Source: Rathayibacter sp. VKM Ac-2754 (lineage in GTDB: Bacteria; Actinomycetota; Actinomycetes; Actinomycetales; Microbacteriaceae). Taken from it: 64,000 bases of DNA. Below, in pieces: positions 16,603 through 25,968 of the stretch (position 1 is the first letter of the stretch; each line of letters starts with the position of its first letter). The notes below the pieces were generated by a model. The model saw nothing but the letters and a program-made list of their open reading frames with translations, did not search any database and had not been told where the DNA came from. The stretch spans positions 186,001 through 250,000 of the forward strand of contig NZ_WUCC01000001.1 in the NCBI RefSeq assembly GCF_009807095.1, in the 5' to 3' direction. Position numbers and translations under genes: made by a program.

Positions 16603-17118
16603 CTACTCCTCGACCGCCGAGCGGTGCCCGGGGACGTGCTTGACGTGCAGGTCGAGGTCGGTGAGCCGCTCGATGCGGTCGACGTGGCGCCCGACCTCGG
16701 CGCCGTCGGTGACGATCCAGCTGCCGACCAGGAGGAAGCCGTCGCGACCGCCAGCGGTCAGCGGGCCGGTGACGGTGAAGGAGCCGACCGTCGGGGTCGA
16801 GAAGGTCACCCGCACCGGGTCGCCGTGCGACAGCCCGTCGGCCGAGCGATCGGTCTCGCCGGCCTCGTCCGACGAGTCGCCCGCGAGCGCGATGCTCTGG
16901 ATCTCGGTCGCAGTGCTGAGGAAGACGTCGGCGACGACCAGCTCGCCTCCCACCGCGCGGCGCACGACGCCCTCGATGCCGTACAGGCCGTACCGCGGCG
17001 AGCGGACGAGGACTCGCGCCGTGTCGCCGACGACGATCTCGGCCAGCGCCCCGCGGATCGACTGCATCTCGCGTCGGGCGGGCGGGGCGGACAGGGCGTC
17101 GAGGATCGGGCTGCGCAT
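16603..17118 (-). CDS. Conserved hypothetical protein, possible beta-barrel
   Basis: A 171-residue protein I do not recognise. It starts MRSPILDALSAPPARREMQS and has short beta-like strands: DTARVLVRSPRYGLYGIEGVV, ELVVADVFLSTATEIQSIAL, DPVRVTFSTPTVGSFTVTG. A central acidic linker SDEAGETDRSADG divides two similar halves. It is cytosolic, with no transmembrane segment. The ATG at 17118 is preceded by a TACCCT element at six bases, so the message is probably leaderless; a longer frame upstream lacks any start signal. It ends eight bases from nei, convergent. Confidence 0.75.
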   Translation of the reverse strand: MRSPILDALSAPPARREMQSIRGALAEIVVGDTARVLVRSPRYGLYGIEGVVRRAVGGELVVADVFLSTATEIQSIALAGDSSDEAGETDRSADGLSHGDPVRVTFSTPTVGSFTVTGPLTAGGRDGFLLVGSWIVTDGAEVGRHVDRIERLTDLDLHVKHVPGHRSAVEE

Positions 17119-17124
17119 CCGATC

Positions 17125-17130
17125 AGGGTA
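17125..17130 (-). promoter_or_regulatory. -10 element, leaderless start
   Basis: TACCCT on the minus strand, six bases before ATG 17118, no RBS between. Confidence 0.45.
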
Positions 17131-17159
17131 GCCGCCGACGACGGCGCGCGTCGGATAGT

Positions 17160-17345
17160 ACTCAGATCGAGCTGAGCGACACCGCGTGGGATCTGCAAGC
17201 GCTGAGCGAAGCCCACACAAACGTGCTCCAATCCAGCATGGCGCCGCCCGACAAAGTTGGCATCTTGACCTCTGCGCGTCCGATAATCACCGCGTGCACA
17301 AGAAGCTTCGGCGGAGGCACCGTGGCAATCCACAAGGAGCGCTAA
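17160..17345 (+). pseudogene. Possible 3' remnant of a truncated gene at the island edge
   Basis: An open plus-strand segment reads protein-like without a credible start: IELSDTAWDLQALSEAHTN, KVGILTSARPII, then SFGGGTVAIHKER and TAA at 17343. Only the last 35 codons follow an ATG (17238). The gene body upstream is missing because conserved chromosome begins at 17118 on the other strand. It could be the tail of a gene cut when the adjacent defence genes arrived. No family recognised. Confidence 0.3.
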
Positions 17346-17989
17346 CGGTCGGCGGCGCGCAGCTTCGAGGCTTGGCGCACGACTTCGCCTAGAGACCGCG
17401 CACGGTCCGAGATCTCTCTCGTTGCCGCTGTTAGCGGCGCGACGTCGGTGTCGCTCCTGCTCCCGAAGCTCATCAAGCGCCGCAGTTGCCGGAGCGTCGT
17501 AGCATCGATGGCGTCCATCGCCTGCACCCATTCAGCATCGCGTTCGATAGCGGTCATGGCGGCGTAGGTGACCAGGGCTCGGATCAGGTCCGCCGCTATG
17601 TCGTCCACAGACAACGCTAGCTTTAGGGCTGCATTGACCTCGATCTCTGCCACCGACGGCCCTGGCGCGTCATCAAAAGGTCGAAAGTAGGAGAACGGGC
17701 CTCTACCCTCAGGGTCGAGGCGGGCGACCGCGCGCTCCACGCTATCCGTCGCGGCGAGAGGATCCTCCCGGAACCCCACCTCATGACGATGCGCCCAGAT
17801 CTGGACGATCAGCTCTGCTATCGCATCCTCCGCGTCGAGTAGCGCCTGGCCTTCTAAGGATTCAAGTGCGGTGAGACGATCGGCGAGATGATGCGCCATC
17901 CATCGTGAAAGCAGGTCGTGCTCATCAAGGTTGTCCGCGATCTGCTGACCCAGTAACAGGATGGCCGCGTGCGTCTCTCCATCCAGCAT
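17342..17989 (-). CDS. Unknown helical protein, partner gene of the Avs-like NTPase
   Basis: A 215-residue mostly helical acidic protein, not recognised. It begins MLDGETHAAILLLGQQIADN, has heptad-like helices around LTALESLEGQALLDAEDAIAEL, a loop GRGPFSYFRPFDD, and a basic C-terminal helix SLGEVVRQASKLRAADR. No membrane segment or catalytic motif is seen. Its start lies inside the end of the upstream NTPase gene (65-base overlap), so expression should be coupled. An ATG 33 bases further upstream (18022) is an alternative start. Lower GC than the chromosome. Small accessory genes overlapping STAND defence genes often act in the same system; that is inference. Confidence 0.65.
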   Translation of the reverse strand: MLDGETHAAILLLGQQIADNLDEHDLLSRWMAHHLADRLTALESLEGQALLDAEDAIAELIVQIWAHRHEVGFREDPLAATDSVERAVARLDPEGRGPFSYFRPFDDAPGPSVAEIEVNAALKLALSVDDIAADLIRALVTYAAMTAIERDAEWVQAMDAIDATTLRQLRRLMSFGSRSDTDVAPLTAATREISDRARSLGEVVRQASKLRAADR

Positions 17990-20900
17990 CCGGCGTGAAG
18001 AGGAAGAACTTGACGTAGTCATCGAGGTATCCCAGGGAGTCGTGGTTCGAGTTGCTTCGGGTCGACTCGTCGCTGCGGTCGATTCGAACTTCAACAATAA
18101 CGGCCATGCCCGTATGCGTGGCCAGGTTAGCGAGCAGCGCCGGCGACACCCGCAGACGAGTGCCGTCGGGTCCGCTAGGTTCGCGCCCAGAGTCCTTCAA
18201 AGACCAGGACTCCGCTGTTCCGGCCAGCACGCCATCGGATTTGCTCCAGCTCATTCCGTCTTCACTCGACGACAGTTCCAAGGCTTCGAGGACCCACCCG
18301 CTCGGCCGAGGAGTCGGGAATCGCACGTCGCGTGCGAAATCGTCGCGGCGGTCGACACCACTCTCACGGTAAGGACTGTCGATCCAGCCACGCAGTTGAA
18401 AGGACCCGTTATCGAAGGTGAAGTCGTCATCATCGGCGAGCGGGAGACGGTGATTGTTGAAAGAGGGTGCAGCCTGCAGTGCTCGCATCAACGCCATACT
18501 GGTGTCCGGTGCTACTAGCGAACTGGTAACATAGGTGTTGTCTGAAGTGCCGTATCCGGATTGGTGGGCGGCGGAACGGACGGTGACCCAACCGTCCGCG
18601 TTCAAGAACTCCGGGATGAAGTCGGTCGCCGTAACCTTCCACAGCCATTCGTCTCCATAGCTTTGCTGGCGACGTTCATGGCCGGGCGGAACCGGCCGTC
18701 TGGCGTCCGCGATCCACCGCCGATCCTCCCGCCCGAGGTCGAACTGCGTGAACCACTCGTCAAACGCGTCAGTGCCGTCGTCCGGGTCGCGGAACCGCGT
18801 CGTCGTCCGAAGCAACCGACCCGCGACAGTCAGCATGGCGTGGTAACTGAGGTAGTACGCGAGGTCCTCCGCCTTCGGGACGTCGTGTTTGTAGAAGTAG
18901 GTCTCTTCACTTTCATACGCTCCCGCCTCGCGGCGAGGATCCGCCAGCTCCAGCGAGCCCCGATAGCCCCACTCGTCGAGGATTAAGCCGCTCATCGCCC
19001 GCACCACCTCGTGATGGGTGGTCCGGAACGACTCGCTGAGCGGGGCGATCGCATACTCCTCGAAGTCGAACTGGAACGAGAACTCCGACTTCACAGCATG
19101 GTGTCCGAACGGTTTCGGGGCGTCCGGCCGTTCGAACCTGCGCACGTCGTCGAGCGACGCCCGCTGGATCGTAGCCAATCGGATAAGGCTGGCATCACCG
19201 CATCGATTCGCGATTTGGGCGCAGATGTACTGGATGCGCGCATGGTCTGGGTGCGCCGTGCTGAGCGCCGCTATTGAGGCCAACAGCGGCGACACCTGCG
19301 AGGGATTGTCAACCGCGGCACGCTCGGCGGCCACCAGGAATCCCTCGACCGCGTGCCATCGGTAAAACGGGAACCGAGAATCCAGGAAGCCGGCCGGCGC
19401 CTCTTGAAGCACCAGCTGTGTCAGCGCCTGAACCGCATCGCCCGCTCCGAAGGCGATGAGGAACCGTGTCGCATGGATCGCGCGCCACCGTGTCGACGCA
19501 CGAGGGTCCGCCAGCGCGGACCAGATCGTCGCAGCAACCGCCGAGTTGGAGTCGGCGGTTGCTGGGATTACTACGCCGGCCGGTGACCAATGGTCAATCT
19601 CGAGTGCGGTTTCCAGCGCGCGGAGCGCGCCCGTCAACGCACGGACGGCATCGGCGGCATCCAGCAGCGGTGCGACACCCCCAGCCAGCCGATAGCAGGA
19701 GTCAGCCGAGGCGACCGCTACCTCCGCATCGGTTAGCTCGAGAGCGCGCAACAGCACCGATCGCTCGTCAGTCTCTAGCACCGCGGCGAGGACGCCGATT
19801 TCCAGCCCAAGGGAGAAACCTGACGTCACATCCGCGGAATGACGGCCGAGGTAATCGTTTCCCAGTTCCCGCAGGGCAGTTCGGAATGCCCGACTCGAGG
19901 ATTCCAGCTGGCTTGCGCCGCGGATGAACTCTGCTCGCTGCCAGACGCTGAAGGAGTCCTCGTTGGAAAACGATCCCAGGATCGACGCCCACGTGTTCTT
20001 CGGCCGGCGTTCGACCTCATCGATCAGGATCGACGCATCCGCGCCGTAAGGCGCTTCGCGGATCGCCGCCGCCGCTTCCGCCATCCCGGCCGGCGAACCG
20101 AGATCGAACGTGTGCAGCGATTTCCGCACGGCTTCCCGCTCTTTTTGCCGCTTCGTTTCCCAGCCCGGGTCGTCCCAGGTCGAGTTGACGTAGCCGCGAT
20201 CAGGGGTGAGGGGACGCTGCCTCAGACCGTACCGCTCCGCCCACCTCGGGTCGAGGTCCTCCGCCGCGAGCTCGCCGCCTCGTGCCCATGCCAGCTGCTG
20301 CACGGCGCTGAAGCGTTCATCCGTCAGCGAGCCCGTCGCCGCGAGCGATGCCAACTCGTCTCCGAGACCGCCACCGTCTGAGAACGCGGCGAGCGCGATC
20401 CTGAGCTCAGGGTGACCCGCGAGGATCCCGTCGGCCTGATCCCGAATCGTGCCAATCAGGGATCCGAAAGATCCGAACTGCCGATCACGCCACTGGCTCA
20501 CGATCGCGAATGTTCTCGGTCCCGTCATTATCTGCAGGGCCGCGAGCAGCTTCGTGGTGTCGAACCCGCTGTACATGTACGGCTCAAGCCGCTCAGCGGA
20601 GTCGGCCAGATGCTTTGCCAGGAGGAACCTCTGGTCGGGGTCGTCGGCGACCGCGCCTCGTGCGAGCGCAACGATAGACTCCCAGCGCTGCCAGGTGTCG
20701 TCGCCGACGCGCGAGACGATCGCCACCGCTTTCCCGAAGTAGGCGTGCGCTTCCGCCTCGTCGAATACATATATAGCGCGGGCGATGCGGACGAGGTCGT
20801 CGGCCATCTGATCGGCGGTCTGCTGCTCGGCCTCGGCGCCAACTGCCGAAGCGTCCGCGCAAATATATGCAGGGTCGACGAACCTCGCATCGCCCTGCAG

Positions 20901-23900
20901 CGAGGCAATCATGTCGGTCGCGACGAACAGTCCCGAATGCGCCTGCGCCGACGCGAGGATCTTCTCGAAGGTGCTCGCGACACGGGTCGAGCGCGATGAT
21001 CGGGCGAACTGTGCTGTCATGGGGCCAGCGATACGTCGCAGGAGAACCGGGTCACGGTATGAGGAGCGTTCCGTAGGGTAGCTGTCCAGCAGTCTCCGGA
21101 TGCCGGTCGCGGTAGAGCGCCCCAGAGCCCATCCAGCCCATCCCTGCAGCCACGGCAGCAGTCTGGTCAACTGAGCGTTCTCTTCCTCCCGAGCACTGCG
21201 GCCGAAACCATCGCGCGAAGGTTCCAGATCCTCGATTGCGAGATTACGTCCGAGGAGGGCGGCGCGCAGCGCGTAAGCGCTGAGGAGTCCGGCGTTGTCC
21301 CGTCCGTGGTAGTCACCGAGTCCCCTAGGCGTGGTCTTCGGCAGATACTTTGTGAGCAGGTTGAGGCCCTGGCGGATTGTCGCGATCCCCGAGCGGACGC
21401 TATAGGCGGTGATCCATGCGACGCCGCGATAGACCGCGTCTGAGATCCCGCCCAGCGACGAATCTTCATGGTCGATGCCGACTCGCGCCCCGCGCAGCGT
21501 GCGCCACGCTCGTTCGGCATGGTCCCGCGAAATCGGCAGCCCCAGCTTCTGAAGTTCCGCCGCGATCGCCAGACTCAGGGACGATGTCCGCGCTGCGACA
21601 CCGAGACGTGTCACCCGATCCTGCTCGCCGCGAGCCAGCAGGATCGACACGACCGACCGCGACTGCTCGAATACCCAGCGATCAGGCTGCCAGCCTTCGA
21701 GATAGCGGGCGGCCGTCGGCTCGTCCTGAAGCCAAGCGGTAGCAAGCGCGATGTTCGCCCCATGCCGTGGCACGAGCTTGCCCTCCCGGTCGCCCGACGA
21801 TGTCTGCACCCACGCGTCGATCGCCGCGCGGGCACCCCGGAGCCGATTGAGGGCGTCTCCCCTCCTGTCCTCCTTCATTGTGAGCATGACCGCCTCGGCG
21901 TTTAGGACCGAACCCGGCCACTCGCTCGGGAACAGGTGGGCCGCGCGGATCTCATCGAGAGTCGTGCCATCAATGACCTCCCCCGCGAGGTCCGCGTGAT
22001 CGCGCAGGAGCGTGTACCTACGCTCCGAACTCGCAGCAGCCGCACCCGCGATCATCGCCAGTTCGACCACCGCTGCCGGGTTTCCGACCCGTATAGCTGC
22101 GCGAAGCGCGAACGACGTGCGTAGCTGGGCGATCTGACGCCGCTCGACCTCGCCCTCGGCCGGCAGTCCCGCATCGGACAGAGCCAAAGCGGCGAGATCC
22201 TCAAACCGACCGGCCTCCCACAGAACCTGGGGCAGCGACGCCGCTGCATACCCATGGGAGGACGACAGCCTGGTCAGCCCCCGAATGACCCGATCGGCAT
22301 TTTCGTCCGACAGCGGGTAACGGCTGCGGAAGAATGTCTCAGTCGGTTCGTCAAGGAACTGCACCGCATCGTCCTCGACGACTAACCCGCGGCCGAGGTC
22401 AGACACGAAGCTGCGAATCAGGCTCTCGTCGCGACCGGTCAACGACGCGATCACCTCGATCGGAATCCGCGGCCGCAAGGTCGCGAGGAGCTGCCCCGCA
22501 AACTCGAGCGAGCCGCGGTCACCGCCCGCCGTCTCGAGGACGGTGTCCAGCTGCCTCCCCAGCAGCTGTGAAACAGGGTCGTTCCCGGCGGCAGGCAGCC
22601 CGGTCAGGGAGTTCAGACAGTCGCGCAGGGTAGCGGTCTCCGTCAGCACCAGAGCCTGAATGCGGGGGTTCGCCGACGTCCTGCGATGGAACTCAGCGAT
22701 GTCGTTGTCGGTTGCGTGCGGGTGCACCGCACGAAGCATCGACGCTGTCTCGTCGATCGAGAACTCCGCCAGCTGGAGAATCGCGACATCGGACGGCGCG
22801 CGCAGCTGGGTTACCCGGTAAGGACGAGCGGTGACGACGAGGTGGACCCCGTCGATTGGCTCGACCTGCAACAAGTCATGCACGAACGCCTGGTCACCGC
22901 GCGCCTCGGCGGCGATCACACCGTTATCTGCAGCGTCCACCACGATCACCAACTCGGTGCCGGGCGCGCTCTCCGCGAGGCGGCGCCGCGCCTCACGCAA
23001 CCGCTGGATGAACGCCTTCATATACTCCGCGGACCCGGTCGCTGCTCGGGGAATGAGGGGCGCGCTCAGCGCCTGTGCCGCCAGCTCCGAGGCGATCTGA
23101 ACCAGTCCGTCGCGGTGGCGGTGGCGCGGCTTGTCCGGCGCCCGGTAACTACCGTTCCCGAAGCAGTCGTAGATGACAACGACTGCCTTCTTCTCGAGAA
23201 GCGTCGGCAGCGATGCTGCAAACGTCGTCTTGCCGGCCCCGCCGACCGCAGAGATGATTGTCGGCCCCGCACTGCGGAGCACCAGGTTCGCCAGCTCCCG
23301 GTACGCGGCTCGGGCGACCGCACCGTTGTGCGCTGGGATGAGAGATGGCGCAGGGACGAGGTCCTCGACCGTGACGCCGAACGCCATCGCGACCGTCGAC
23401 AGATCGATGGGGCCGCTGACCTGCCCGGATGCACGACGACTGACCTGATCGAGGAGAACGGACGGAACGGTGCTGTCGGCCTCTCCGGTCAACGCTGCCG
23501 TGAGCACCTCGAGCTGAGCCTGGAGCGCCGCGAGTTCCGAGCCGGCTCCGTCGAAGATGAGGCGGCGGAGAAAGTCCGATCCGCGGCGTTGGTCGGTCTC
23601 CAGCCACCCAAGCAGCTTCGAGGCGATCGAGTTCGCTCCGATTTTGTTACCCGCGACGACCTGCTCGATGGCGTTCCGCAGGGACGAACCGATAGGGCGG
23701 TTCGAGGTGATCACATACTCCGTGTGAGCGGTAGCGGGGATGCGGAGTGCAGCGTGCTTGCGGTTGTCGATCTGCGAGAACTTGCGGAAAGTCGGGCCGA
23801 GCTCCGAGAGACCCAGGTCCTTGGTGGCCCGCTTTGTCGAGTACTTCAGCTGTCGAACGATTACCCGATCGACGGCATCGCGTGTGCCGTAGTATTCGGC

Positions 23901-24050
23901 GAGGTCGATGATCTCGTCCCCCGGCACCGGTTCCCCCGCAGCTCCCTCGACCCAGACCTGGCGGAGTTCAGACTGCCGATCCAAAAGCTTCAGGGACTGG
24001 ACGGCCGCCCACACGTAGTGGAATCGATCACCCGAACGGCTGTTGACCAC
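17925..24050 (-). CDS. Avs-like STAND NTPase with N-terminal Cap4/PD-(D/E)XK-type nuclease domain
   Basis: A 2041-residue protein. Residues 1-110 look like a Cap4-type nuclease: SGDRFHYVWAA, GDEIIDLAEYYG and VRQLKYST (QxK) near 63-70. A P-loop AVGGAGKTT lies at about 265-273 and Walker B LVIVVDAADNG at about 365, followed by VVTARPYRV and a winged-helix-like part. The rest is a long alpha-solenoid with Ala/Leu-rich repeats, ending in a mixed domain rich in Trp and Asp. This layout matches antiviral STAND ATPases (Avs), which sense phage terminase or portal proteins and degrade DNA. Start GTG 24050 is the first after an in-frame stop; weak GGGAG upstream. The gene is clearly lower in GC than the flanks, a sign of transfer. 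The exact Avs type cannot be fixed by eye. Confidence 0.8.
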   Translation of the reverse strand: MVNSRSGDRFHYVWAAVQSLKLLDRQSELRQVWVEGAAGEPVPGDEIIDLAEYYGTRDAVDRVIVRQLKYSTKRATKDLGLSELGPTFRKFSQIDNRKHAALRIPATAHTEYVITSNRPIGSSLRNAIEQVVAGNKIGANSIASKLLGWLETDQRRGSDFLRRLIFDGAGSELAALQAQLEVLTAALTGEADSTVPSVLLDQVSRRASGQVSGPIDLSTVAMAFGVTVEDLVPAPSLIPAHNGAVARAAYRELANLVLRSAGPTIISAVGGAGKTTFAASLPTLLEKKAVVVIYDCFGNGSYRAPDKPRHRHRDGLVQIASELAAQALSAPLIPRAATGSAEYMKAFIQRLREARRRLAESAPGTELVIVVDAADNGVIAAEARGDQAFVHDLLQVEPIDGVHLVVTARPYRVTQLRAPSDVAILQLAEFSIDETASMLRAVHPHATDNDIAEFHRRTSANPRIQALVLTETATLRDCLNSLTGLPAAGNDPVSQLLGRQLDTVLETAGGDRGSLEFAGQLLATLRPRIPIEVIASLTGRDESLIRSFVSDLGRGLVVEDDAVQFLDEPTETFFRSRYPLSDENADRVIRGLTRLSSSHGYAAASLPQVLWEAGRFEDLAALALSDAGLPAEGEVERRQIAQLRTSFALRAAIRVGNPAAVVELAMIAGAAAASSERRYTLLRDHADLAGEVIDGTTLDEIRAAHLFPSEWPGSVLNAEAVMLTMKEDRRGDALNRLRGARAAIDAWVQTSSGDREGKLVPRHGANIALATAWLQDEPTAARYLEGWQPDRWVFEQSRSVVSILLARGEQDRVTRLGVAARTSSLSLAIAAELQKLGLPISRDHAERAWRTLRGARVGIDHEDSSLGGISDAVYRGVAWITAYSVRSGIATIRQGLNLLTKYLPKTTPRGLGDYHGRDNAGLLSAYALRAALLGRNLAIEDLEPSRDGFGRSAREEENAQLTRLLPWLQGWAGWALGRSTATGIRRLLDSYPTERSSYRDPVLLRRIAGPMTAQFARSSRSTRVASTFEKILASAQAHSGLFVATDMIASLQGDARFVDPAYICADASAVGAEAEQQTADQMADDLVRIARAIYVFDEAEAHAYFGKAVAIVSRVGDDTWQRWESIVALARGAVADDPDQRFLLAKHLADSAERLEPYMYSGFDTTKLLAALQIMTGPRTFAIVSQWRDRQFGSFGSLIGTIRDQADGILAGHPELRIALAAFSDGGGLGDELASLAATGSLTDERFSAVQQLAWARGGELAAEDLDPRWAERYGLRQRPLTPDRGYVNSTWDDPGWETKRQKEREAVRKSLHTFDLGSPAGMAEAAAAIREAPYGADASILIDEVERRPKNTWASILGSFSNEDSFSVWQRAEFIRGASQLESSSRAFRTALRELGNDYLGRHSADVTSGFSLGLEIGVLAAVLETDERSVLLRALELTDAEVAVASADSCYRLAGGVAPLLDAADAVRALTGALRALETALEIDHWSPAGVVIPATADSNSAVAATIWSALADPRASTRWRAIHATRFLIAFGAGDAVQALTQLVLQEAPAGFLDSRFPFYRWHAVEGFLVAAERAAVDNPSQVSPLLASIAALSTAHPDHARIQYICAQIANRCGDASLIRLATIQRASLDDVRRFERPDAPKPFGHHAVKSEFSFQFDFEEYAIAPLSESFRTTHHEVVRAMSGLILDEWGYRGSLELADPRREAGAYESEETYFYKHDVPKAEDLAYYLSYHAMLTVAGRLLRTTTRFRDPDDGTDAFDEWFTQFDLGREDRRWIADARRPVPPGHERRQQSYGDEWLWKVTATDFIPEFLNADGWVTVRSAAHQSGYGTSDNTYVTSSLVAPDTSMALMRALQAAPSFNNHRLPLADDDDFTFDNGSFQLRGWIDSPYRESGVDRRDDFARDVRFPTPRPSGWVLEALELSSSEDGMSWSKSDGVLAGTAESWSLKDSGREPSGPDGTRLRVSPALLANLATHTGMAVIVEVRIDRSDESTRSNSNHDSLGYLDDYVKFFLFTPDAGWRDARGHPVTGSADRGQP

Positions 24051-24292
24051 CGAATCCGCGAAACTCCCGGGTCGGCTCGGCGCCGTACCGGACCCCGCCG
24101 GTCTCCGTGTCGTGGTGATCTCCCCCTTGAGTTACAAAAGTGTTGATGCAGTTGCCAGCGACTCCACTCCTCCAAGGTTGAGAACCTCTGAAAGTGCGAG
24201 GTGATGCTTGGCAGAAGACTAATCCCGCGGTTGCCTGGCTTGAGCTGGCCGGAGCAAATTACCAAGAAGGCCCTGACCAGGCATGTTGAGTG

Positions 24293-24383
24293 CGGAGACG
24301 GTGGGATTTGAACCCACGGAACCCAATAAAGGGTTCTCCACCTTAGCAGGGTGGTGCACTCGACCGGACTATGCGACGTCTCC
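24293..24383 (-). tRNA. tRNA-Ser(GCU)
   Basis: On the minus strand the 5' acceptor GGAGACG pairs with CGTCTCC; discriminator G. The anticodon loop reads CTGCTAA, giving GCU. The long variable arm (GGTGGAGAACCC...GGGTT) and T-loop GGTTCAAATCC mark a class II serine tRNA. Region 24051-24292 upstream is short AT-richer spacer; I see no duplicate of this tRNA's 3' end at 17.1 kb, so it is not an obvious attachment site for the Avs genes. Confidence 0.95.
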
Positions 24384-24554
24384 TGAGCGCCCGCGGGGCG
24401 AACGCACGTCGACCATCATAACCGCACCCGCGAGGCGGGCGTGACATGCGCCTCCGCCGACGCCGCGGGCCCCTCGAGGGAGCCCGGTGTCGTCGAGGGA
24501 GCCCTGGATGACGGGCCGTCTCGACGGGAACGGGTTCCCTCGGCGGGGTCGCGG

Positions 24555-25817
24555 CTACTGCTCGTCGAGGGTGCGGCCGACGGTGCAGGTCTCCTGGTCG
24601 GCGGTCTGGCCCGACACGTCGCTCGGGAGCGCCACCGTCGCCTCGGGAGCCGGGGTCGCCGGGTCGGCGGTCGCCGCCGGGTCGGGAGTGGCAGCCGGGT
24701 CCGTGGTCGCAGCGGGATCCGGAGTCGCGGCGTCCGTCGACTCCGAGCCGCCGCCGGTCGTGCCGGTCAGCGCGATCGGCTGGTCGGCGAGCAGTGCCGC
24801 GGTGAGCGCGCCGGCCGCCTCCTCGCTCGGGTAGACGCCGTTGCCGTCGATGTAGGTGGGGTACTGCACGAACACGACGCTCGCGAGGTCGACGTCCTTC
24901 ACAGCGAGGCCGATCGAGACGAGGGTGTTGACGTTCTCGAGCGAGGTCGAGAGCTGCATGTTCGAGACGGACGCCTTGGCGAGGCCGTAGAGCGCGACGG
25001 GGTTCGACAGGGTCGAGGCGCTCTTCACCTTGCGCACGAGCGACGAGAGGTAGACCTGCTGGCTCGAGATGCGGGTGAGGTCGCTGCCGTCGCCGACGCC
25101 GTGGCGGGTGCGGAGGAACGCGAGGGCCTCGGCTCCCACCAGCGTGTGCGTGCCGGCGGACAGGTTCAGGCCGGTGTACTCGTCCTCGATGGGGCTGGCG
25201 ACGCAGACGTCGACTCCGCCCACCGCGTTGGACATCTCGATCACGCCGTCGAACTGGATCAGCGCCGCGTACGGGATCTCGAGACCTGTGAGCTGCTCGA
25301 CCGTCTGGACCGTGCAGGCGAGCCCGCCGTAGCCGAGCGAGGTGTTGATCTTGGCCGACCGGAGCGGCTCGGACACCGCGCCCGTCGTCGGGTCGGTGCA
25401 GGAGGGGATCGGCACGTACATGTCGCGGGGGAAGCTGATGACCTCGACCGTGGAGTGGTCCTCGGAGATGTGCATCAGCATCGTCACGTCGTTGAGATTC
25501 TCTGAGCGGTCGCCGTAGGCGCCCTCCGCGGATCCCTCCGCGCTGTCGCTGCCGGCGAGCAGGATGTTGACCCCGCCCTCGATCGCGCCGATCTCGGGGA
25601 TGGCGGTGCCTCCGTCGGTGGAGCCGATGTCGAGGTCGACCGAGGGGCGCGCGCTGCCGGCGATCATCGAGACGGCGATCGCGACGATGCAGACCGTGCT
25701 GAGGACGCCGACTCCGACGCACGCGGCGAGGATGCGCGCTGCGAAGCGGAACCCGCTCTGCGGCCGGAGGCGACCGTGCCGAGCGGCGGTCCTCCGGGTC
25801 GGGGCGGGTTCGCTCAT
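24555..25817 (-). CDS. LytR-CpsA-Psr (LCP) family protein
   Basis: A 420-residue membrane-anchored enzyme. A basic N-terminus is followed by one membrane segment (FAARILAACVGVGVLSTVCIVAIAVSMIAG) and an extracellular LCP domain: NILLAGSDS, NDVTMLMHISEDHSTVEVISFPRDMYVPIP, AKINTSLGYGG, then AFLRTRHGVGDGSDLTRI. The Arg and Asp residues that bind the polyprenyl pyrophosphate are in place. LCP proteins transfer wall polymers to peptidoglycan. A repetitive Pro/Asp/Ala tail (PDPAAT units) ends with two cysteines-containing segments. ATG 25817. Tandem paralogue of the next gene, 151 bp away, same strand. Confidence 0.92.
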   Translation of the reverse strand: MSEPAPTRRTAARHGRLRPQSGFRFAARILAACVGVGVLSTVCIVAIAVSMIAGSARPSVDLDIGSTDGGTAIPEIGAIEGGVNILLAGSDSAEGSAEGAYGDRSENLNDVTMLMHISEDHSTVEVISFPRDMYVPIPSCTDPTTGAVSEPLRSAKINTSLGYGGLACTVQTVEQLTGLEIPYAALIQFDGVIEMSNAVGGVDVCVASPIEDEYTGLNLSAGTHTLVGAEALAFLRTRHGVGDGSDLTRISSQQVYLSSLVRKVKSASTLSNPVALYGLAKASVSNMQLSTSLENVNTLVSIGLAVKDVDLASVVFVQYPTYIDGNGVYPSEEAAGALTAALLADQPIALTGTTGGGSESTDAATPDPAATTDPAATPDPAATADPATPAPEATVALPSDVSGQTADQETCTVGRTLDEQ

Positions 25818-25968
25818 CAGGACGTACTCTCTCTCGGGCGCCGGGCGGCGTGCTGCCGCACCGGTGGATCGGCGTTCGAGGAGGAGCGTACCCGGCGGGG
25901 CCCGCCGGGGGCTCGGAGCAGGACGCTTCGAGCCGAACGCCCAGCGCTGCGCGCTCGGTGCCCTCGAG

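Noticed and set aside
17119-24292. Avs-like island as an integrative element in tRNA-Ser(GCU)
   Set aside because: No second copy of the tRNA-Ser(GCU) 3' end was found near 17.1 kb and no integrase is present.
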